Shown here one piece after another: positions 59,296 through 64,000 of a stretch of 64,000 bases of DNA (position 1 is the stretch's first letter; every line of letters begins with the position of its first letter). Below the pieces are notes generated by a model, which was given only the letters and a program-made list of their open reading frames with translations, had not been told where the DNA came from and ran no database searches. The DNA lies in the NCBI GenBank assembly GCA_022548915.1, contig JAKZES010000002.1, positions 62,001-126,000 on the forward strand, read 5' to 3'. The position numbers were made by a program, and so were the translations under genes. This DNA comes from Verrucomicrobiaceae bacterium E54 (GTDB taxonomy: Bacteria; Verrucomicrobiota; Verrucomicrobiia; Verrucomicrobiales; Akkermansiaceae).

Positions 59296-59511
59296 TGGAT
59301 GGGCTTGGATTTCGCGGGCGACGGGTGCGGTTTGGAGGGCGGAATTTCTGCATCGGTCGCGCTGGCGTCGACCGACCCGACAGGGCGAAGGCCGGCGGCG
59401 ACAGCAGGGTTAAGACTAGCCGGCCATCGACCGGGAGTGCCAGCCCGGTTTTCGTCCCCTGAGCCGGCTGTTTCTGGACAACCGGCGCTTCCGGGAGACC
59501 ATGTGCCCTCC

Positions 59512-61386
59512 ATGAAACCGATGCTCCTGCTCGCGTTCGGACTGATGGCCGCCACGGCTTCGGCCCGCTCGTGGAATGACGAGGTGATCTACTTCGTGAT
59601 GACGGATCGCTTCCACGACGGGGATCCGGCCAACAACACCCCCGAAGGCTGCGATCCATCGCTGGACGACCCGGCGCAGGACGACATCGACCGTTACCAT
59701 GGAGGAGACCTGCGCGGGCTGGAGCTGGCGCTGAAGTCCGGCTACTTCAACGAGCTGGGCGTGACGGCGATCTGGATCACCCCGCCGGTGCGCAACGTCT
59801 GGCGCTCGGGCTACGACCTCGGTGGCTGGAAAAGCGGCTACCACGGCTACTGGACGCAGGACTTCCTGGACATCGATCCGCACCTCACCAGCGCCACCGC
59901 CCTTTCCGGCGAAGCCTATCCGCCGGGGGCGGAGGGCCGCATGCGGCACTACCGCGACTTCGTGCAGCTGGCCCGCGCGAAGGGGATCCGCATCATCCAC
60001 GACGCGGTGCTCAATCATGCCGGGCCGGTCTTCTACTACGACTCGGACAGCGACGGGGTCTTCGACGTCGAGGAGAAGAACGAATGGGTGCTGCCGTTCC
60101 GGCGGTCCGGTTTTTATGACAACGCCAAGTGGGGCGACATCGCGAAATGGAGCCTGCACCGGACCGGGCCGTCCGGGCCGGTGACCCTGCTGGGGCGGGA
60201 GATCAAAACCACGGGGGTTCTTGCGGACATCGAGTCTTACGGGCGAAAGGGCTTTTCCTGGGACAGCCTCGGAAAACGGGACGGGGAGGAGGTGATGGCC
60301 GACTTCTTCTCGCTGCGCGACCTGTGGACGGATCCCGGCAGCGACCACTTCGACCGTTTGGTCGACGAGTTCGTCGAGATCTACCATTTCTACATGACCG
60401 AGGTCGGGGTGGACGGGCTGCGCCTGGACACGGTGAAGCACGTGCACCACGAGTTCTGGGATGCCTTCACCCGGCGCCTGCGGGCGCGTCTCGGCGACCA
60501 GGCGAAGGACAAGATCCTCTTCGGCGAGGTCTTCGACGGTGATCCGGCGAAGCTGGGGCAGTACACCTGGCGGGCGGACGCGGCGACCGACCCGGCCCCG
60601 TCGCTCGACTCGGTGCTGGCCTTCCAGCTGTGCTTCATGCTGCGGGACTACCTGTGGCGACCGGGCGGGGAATTCGGCACCGCCCACCAGGCCGAGGAGG
60701 CGCTCAAGAACCTCTTCGAGGGCAGGTTCGACGACGGGCGCCACTACCTCAATCGTACTCCGGGGCCGGACGGGCTGAATGCGCTGCAGAAGTCGATCAC
60801 CTTCATCGAGAACCACGACAGCATCAATCGCTTCCGCGTGCGTGGCATCACCGAGCGCCGCAACCAACTGGCGCAGGGTCTGGTGATGACCTTGCCGGGC
60901 ATCCCGTGCCTTTACTACGGCACCGAGGTCGCGCTGCAGGACACCCGCAGCAACATCGGCGACGACAGCGAGAACGGCCGCATGACCTTGTGGGAGCGCG
61001 GGTCGGCACCGACACTCGCGAGCCTGCGCGAGAACGAGAATTTCCGCGCGATCCAGCGGCTGTCGAAGGCGCGGGGCCGGGTGCCCGCGCTCCGTGATGG
61101 TGGTTTCAAGGCGTTGTGGTGCGACAGTGGCGACAGCTCCGAAGACGACGGACTGTTCGTCTTTGCACGCCCGATGGAGGATCCGACGAAGACGGTGGTG
61201 GTGGTGTGCAACCTCTCGGCGAAGGAATCAACGACCGGCCCCGTGAACCTCGCGGGCCTGGTGCCGGAGGGAGCGTCCCTCACCGGGCACCCGGTGATCG
61301 GGGAACCGGGGGAGCGGGTGGCCGCAAACCGCTTCTCGGCGCCGGCCGAATCGCTGGTGATCTACCGGGTCGCGGCGGCGGAGTGA
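59512..61386 (+). CDS. Secreted GH13 alpha-amylase
   Basis: A 624-residue secreted alpha-amylase, ATG at 59512 with signal peptide MKPMLLLAFGLMAATASA. The GH13 barrel begins DEVIYFVMTDRFHDGD. Catalytic positions: IIHDAVLNH (region I), nucleophile Asp306 in DGLRLDTVKH, acid/base Glu339 in LFGEVFDG and Asp436 in FIENHDS. GIPCLYYGTEVAL closes the barrel, and a C-terminal beta domain (about 530-624, LFVFARPMEDPTKTVVVVCNLS) follows. A calcium-binding-like loop with DSDSDGVFDVEEKNE is inserted near residue 185. It would hydrolyse starch- or glycogen-like glucans outside the cytoplasm. Reading further upstream in the frame only adds antisense of the opposite genes. The GH116-type gene follows 127 bases later in the same direction. 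Confidence 0.95.
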   Translation: MKPMLLLAFGLMAATASARSWNDEVIYFVMTDRFHDGDPANNTPEGCDPSLDDPAQDDIDRYHGGDLRGLELALKSGYFNELGVTAIWITPPVRNVWRSGYDLGGWKSGYHGYWTQDFLDIDPHLTSATALSGEAYPPGAEGRMRHYRDFVQLARAKGIRIIHDAVLNHAGPVFYYDSDSDGVFDVEEKNEWVLPFRRSGFYDNAKWGDIAKWSLHRTGPSGPVTLLGREIKTTGVLADIESYGRKGFSWDSLGKRDGEEVMADFFSLRDLWTDPGSDHFDRLVDEFVEIYHFYMTEVGVDGLRLDTVKHVHHEFWDAFTRRLRARLGDQAKDKILFGEVFDGDPAKLGQYTWRADAATDPAPSLDSVLAFQLCFMLRDYLWRPGGEFGTAHQAEEALKNLFEGRFDDGRHYLNRTPGPDGLNALQKSITFIENHDSINRFRVRGITERRNQLAQGLVMTLPGIPCLYYGTEVALQDTRSNIGDDSENGRMTLWERGSAPTLASLRENENFRAIQRLSKARGRVPALRDGGFKALWCDSGDSSEDDGLFVFARPMEDPTKTVVVVCNLSAKESTTGPVNLAGLVPEGASLTGHPVIGEPGERVAANRFSAPAESLVIYRVAAAE

Positions 61387-61513
61387 GGCGGCCGGGCCTT
61401 TTGACTTTCGACCACCCTGCTCTGCCGAAGCTGCTCGGCCTGAGAGTCCGCGCAATCCGGCGAAGTGGGGGTTGAAGCCGGGGGGCGTCGCGGTATGGTC
61501 TGCCCAGCCGAGC

Positions 61514-64000
61514 ATGACCGACTCCGACACCTCATTTCCCAATCCTCCCGCGCCGTCCAGACCCTCGTCGTTGCCGCGGCGGGATTTCCTGCGGGGCCTC
61601 GGGGTGGCCTCGGCCGGGGTGGCCTTCGGGGGCGGCCGGCTTTTCGGCCAGGAGACCCTTTCCCCCGAAGCCCTGTATGCCAGGTATGTGCCGGCGGACA
61701 AGAGCCTCGATCCGAAGTGGGTGGCGTCGCTCTACAAGCGCGGCCATGAACTCGATGCCGCGATCGCGCATGCCCGCGACGAGGCCGACCTGGAGGTGAT
61801 CGGGATGCCCGTGGGCGGCATCGGCTGCGGCACGGTCTATCTTTCGGGCGACGGGCGGCTGTGGATCTGGGATATTTTCAACCAGCACCACGAGGGGGTG
61901 GTGGCGAACAAGACGGCGAAGAACCCCGAAGGCACCGAGGGCATCCACAAGAACCCGCCGCGGGAGCGCGATGGAGCCAACTTCCTCGAGCCGCCGCGGG
62001 TGAAGGATCATCTCAACGGTGTCGACGCCCGCTTCAGCCTCGAGCATGCCGGAAAGGACCGCCCGCTCGACCTTTCGGGTTGGGACGAGGTGAGGTTCAC
62101 CGGCCGGTGGCCGGTCGGTGTGGTCGACTACGCCGCCGACAAGTCGCCCCTGAAGGTCCGCCTCGAGGCATGGACGCCCTTTATTCCGCTGAACCTGAAG
62201 GACTCGTCATTGCCGGTCACGGTCCTCGAGTACACGGTCGAAAATCCGACGACAAAACCTGCCGAGGTCATCCTGCGGGGCCACCTCAACAATCCGGCAG
62301 GACGGTTTTCCGGCCTGGAGGCGATGCGCGTGACCGAAGTGATCGAAGGTGACGGCATCGGCGGGCTTCACCACCGGCTCCGCCCGGCCGACGGGGCGGC
62401 TCCATTGACCCAGCCCGATGCCGGGTCGATGGCGATCGCGGGGCTGGCGGAAAAAGTAAAGACGGTTCCGGAAGAAGGCGGGGTCACGCTGTCCGGCACG
62501 GTGCCGGCCGGGGGCAACCGCACCTTCCGCTTCGTGATCGGCTGGCACTTTCCGAACATCCACCCCAAGGTCGGCGAGAAGGACGAGAAGGGGCTCAAGC
62601 GCCACTACGTCAATGAGTTCGACGATGCGGCCGCGGTCGTCCGCCACCTGGCGAAGCGGCTCGACCACCTCTCGAAGCTCACCCGGCTGTGGGTCGAGAC
62701 TTGGAACGACTCGACGCTGCCGCAGTGGTTGCTCGATCGCACGATCCTCACCGCCAACACGCTGCAGACGACCAACTGCTATCTTTTCGAGGACGGCCGC
62801 TTCTGGGCGTGGGAAGGGGTCGGTTGCTGCCCGGGAACCTGCGGCCACGTCTGGCAGTATGCGCAGGGGCACGCGCGGCTTTTCCCGGAAATCGAGCGCC
62901 GCCTGCGCGAGAAGACCGACTACGCGGTGGCGCAGAAGGACAACGGCGAGATCCGCTTCCGCGGCACGCGGAACGACATTTCCGCGATCGACGCACAGAC
63001 CTCCTACATCCTCCGTACTTTGCGCGACCACCAGCTCTCGGACGACCCGGGGTACCTGCCCCGCGTGTGGGAGCCGACGAAGAAGGCGCTCCGCTACCTG
63101 ATCGACTTCGACAAGGCCGACCCGCGCGGCGGCCTTGACGGCCTACTCGACGGGCGCCAGCACAACACGCTCGACGCCGAGTGGTATGGCAAGGTGCACG
63201 TGCTGTGCTCGATGTATCTCGCCTCGCTGCGGGCCGGCGAGATGCTGGCTCTGGCGATGAATGATACCGGCCTGGCGGAGGAACTTCGGGGGATCTACGA
63301 GAAGGGCCGTGGCAACATCGGGAAGCTTTACAACGGCGAGTTCTACGAGCAGATCGAGGATCCGGACCACCTCAAGGCGATCGGGGTCGGCAAGGGCTGC
63401 TACATCGACCAGGTCATGGGCCAGTACTGGGCGAACCAGGTGGGTCTCGGGCGGCTCTACGAGGCGGAGGAGCAGAAGTCGGCCCTGCGCGCGCTGTGGA
63501 AATACAACTTCGTGCCCGAGTATGGGGCCTTCCGCAAGGCCTTCCCGCGCGGGCGCCACTATGCCATCGCCGGTGATTCCGGCCTGCTGATGTGCACCTG
63601 GCCGAAGGGTGGGTTGCGCGACGACTTCACGAAGCACTGGCAGTATGCCTACTTCAACGAGTTCATGACCGGCTTCGAGTACCAGGCCGCCGCGCACATG
63701 GTCGCCGAGGGGGACAAGGACCTCGTCGAACACGGCCTCGCGATCACCCGGGCAATCCACGACCGCTACTCGGCGACGCGCGGGCGAAATCCCTACAACG
63801 AGATCGAGTGCTCCGACCACTACGCCCGCGCCGGTTCGTCGTATGCGGTCTTTCTCGCGCTGTGCGGGTTCGAGTTCGACCAGGCTCGCGGACGCCTCGC
63901 CTTCGCACCGGTGGTTCCGGAGGGTCAGAAGCACTTCCGCGCCCCCTTCACCACCAGCAAGGCCTGGGGCACGTACGAGCAGAACGGCGGCACGGCGTCG
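61514..64000 (+). CDS. Tat-exported GH116-type glycosidase (3' end outside window)
   Basis: At least 829 residues without a stop before the window edge. A Tat signal with PRRDFLRGLGVASAGVAFGG stands near residue 22, ATG at 61514. The N-terminal part (about 95-390, IGMPVGGIGCGTVYLSGDGR) fits the GH116 N-terminal beta domain, and the C-terminal part (about 400 on) the DUF608 alpha-helical barrel of glucosylceramidase/beta-glucosidase-like enzymes: GVGCCPGTCGHVWQYAQG, NTLDAEWYGKVHVL with the Glu that corresponds to the family's nucleophile region, NEFMTGFEYQAAAHM. It would cleave beta-linked glucose or xylose from glycosides or glycolipids. It is probably in one transcript with the alpha-amylase upstream or close to it. 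Confidence 0.92.
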   Translation, partial: MTDSDTSFPNPPAPSRPSSLPRRDFLRGLGVASAGVAFGGGRLFGQETLSPEALYARYVPADKSLDPKWVASLYKRGHELDAAIAHARDEADLEVIGMPVGGIGCGTVYLSGDGRLWIWDIFNQHHEGVVANKTAKNPEGTEGIHKNPPRERDGANFLEPPRVKDHLNGVDARFSLEHAGKDRPLDLSGWDEVRFTGRWPVGVVDYAADKSPLKVRLEAWTPFIPLNLKDSSLPVTVLEYTVENPTTKPAEVILRGHLNNPAGRFSGLEAMRVTEVIEGDGIGGLHHRLRPADGAAPLTQPDAGSMAIAGLAEKVKTVPEEGGVTLSGTVPAGGNRTFRFVIGWHFPNIHPKVGEKDEKGLKRHYVNEFDDAAAVVRHLAKRLDHLSKLTRLWVETWNDSTLPQWLLDRTILTANTLQTTNCYLFEDGRFWAWEGVGCCPGTCGHVWQYAQGHARLFPEIERRLREKTDYAVAQKDNGEIRFRGTRNDISAIDAQTSYILRTLRDHQLSDDPGYLPRVWEPTKKALRYLIDFDKADPRGGLDGLLDGRQHNTLDAEWYGKVHVLCSMYLASLRAGEMLALAMNDTGLAEELRGIYEKGRGNIGKLYNGEFYEQIEDPDHLKAIGVGKGCYIDQVMGQYWANQVGLGRLYEAEEQKSALRALWKYNFVPEYGAFRKAFPRGRHYAIAGDSGLLMCTWPKGGLRDDFTKHWQYAYFNEFMTGFEYQAAAHMVAEGDKDLVEHGLAITRAIHDRYSATRGRNPYNEIECSDHYARAGSSYAVFLALCGFEFDQARGRLAFAPVVPEGQKHFRAPFTTSKAWGTYEQNGGTAS

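Noticed and set aside
57409-59511. Long upstream extension of the alpha-amylase frame
   Set aside because: The extension is antisense to three minus-strand genes. The real start at 59512 begins with a good signal peptide.

Overview
The window is GC-rich, tightly packed bacterial chromosome. It reads as a member of the Verrucomicrobiota, probably a Verrucomicrobiales (Luteolibacter/Haloferula-like) bacterium. The grounds are several secreted sulfatases, Tat-exported Gfo/Idh/MocA and GH116-type proteins, very large secreted multidomain proteins ending in thrombospondin-type-3/beta tails typical of that phylum, a double-length UvrA as reported for chlamydial relatives, and many REP/MITE-like hairpins between genes. 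No tRNA, rRNA, CRISPR array, prophage or transposase gene was recognised.

Layout. 1-6 kb: a partial nitronate monooxygenase, a sulfatase, and a two-gene operon (secreted protein plus CreD-like membrane protein), with two copies of a 210-bp MITE-like repeat. 6-14.4 kb: a 2759-residue secreted protein carrying a GH13 alpha-amylase module, thrombospondin-3 calcium repeats, a glucodextranase-C-like domain and a GH57-like module. 14.6-23 kb: a small membrane protein, MgtE, a 143-residue kinase-like protein, and a tandem-duplicated UvrA of 1929 residues with a palindromic element inserted in frame. 23-26 kb: an accessory patch with a single-TM protein, a VOC protein between direct repeats, a PIN-domain toxin-antitoxin pair and several modular hairpins. 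26-37.3 kb: housekeeping and iron genes, namely LepA, a secreted charged protein, a membrane pseudokinase, RecG, a small basic protein, a Gfo/Idh/MocA oxidoreductase, FeoB and a DtxR-FeoA fusion. 37.5-46.8 kb: a 3094-residue subtilisin-like protein with Ig-like domains and about 25 SxDGxxW repeats. 47-64 kb: two more sulfatases, a metallophosphoesterase/TPR pair, a LamG-protein remnant, a DUF4143-type ATPase, an unusual SASA/SGNH esterase, a second toxin-antitoxin pair, a normal SASA esterase, a VHL-beta/metallopeptidase-like protein, two small proteins, a GH13 alpha-amylase and a partial GH116-type glycosidase.

Together the secreted sulfatases, acetylesterases, GH13/GH57/GH116 enzymes and the giant protease suggest a polysaccharide- and glycoconjugate-degrading lifestyle. 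Iron uptake (DtxR-FeoA plus FeoB) forms one overlapping transcription unit. The most unusual items are the esterase at 52.4 kb, which looks like a circularly permuted SGNH domain nested in a SASA domain with a lost serine; the GH13-GH57 fusion; the VHL-beta/HExxH protein; and a set of intergenic hairpins that share identical flanks but have different cores.
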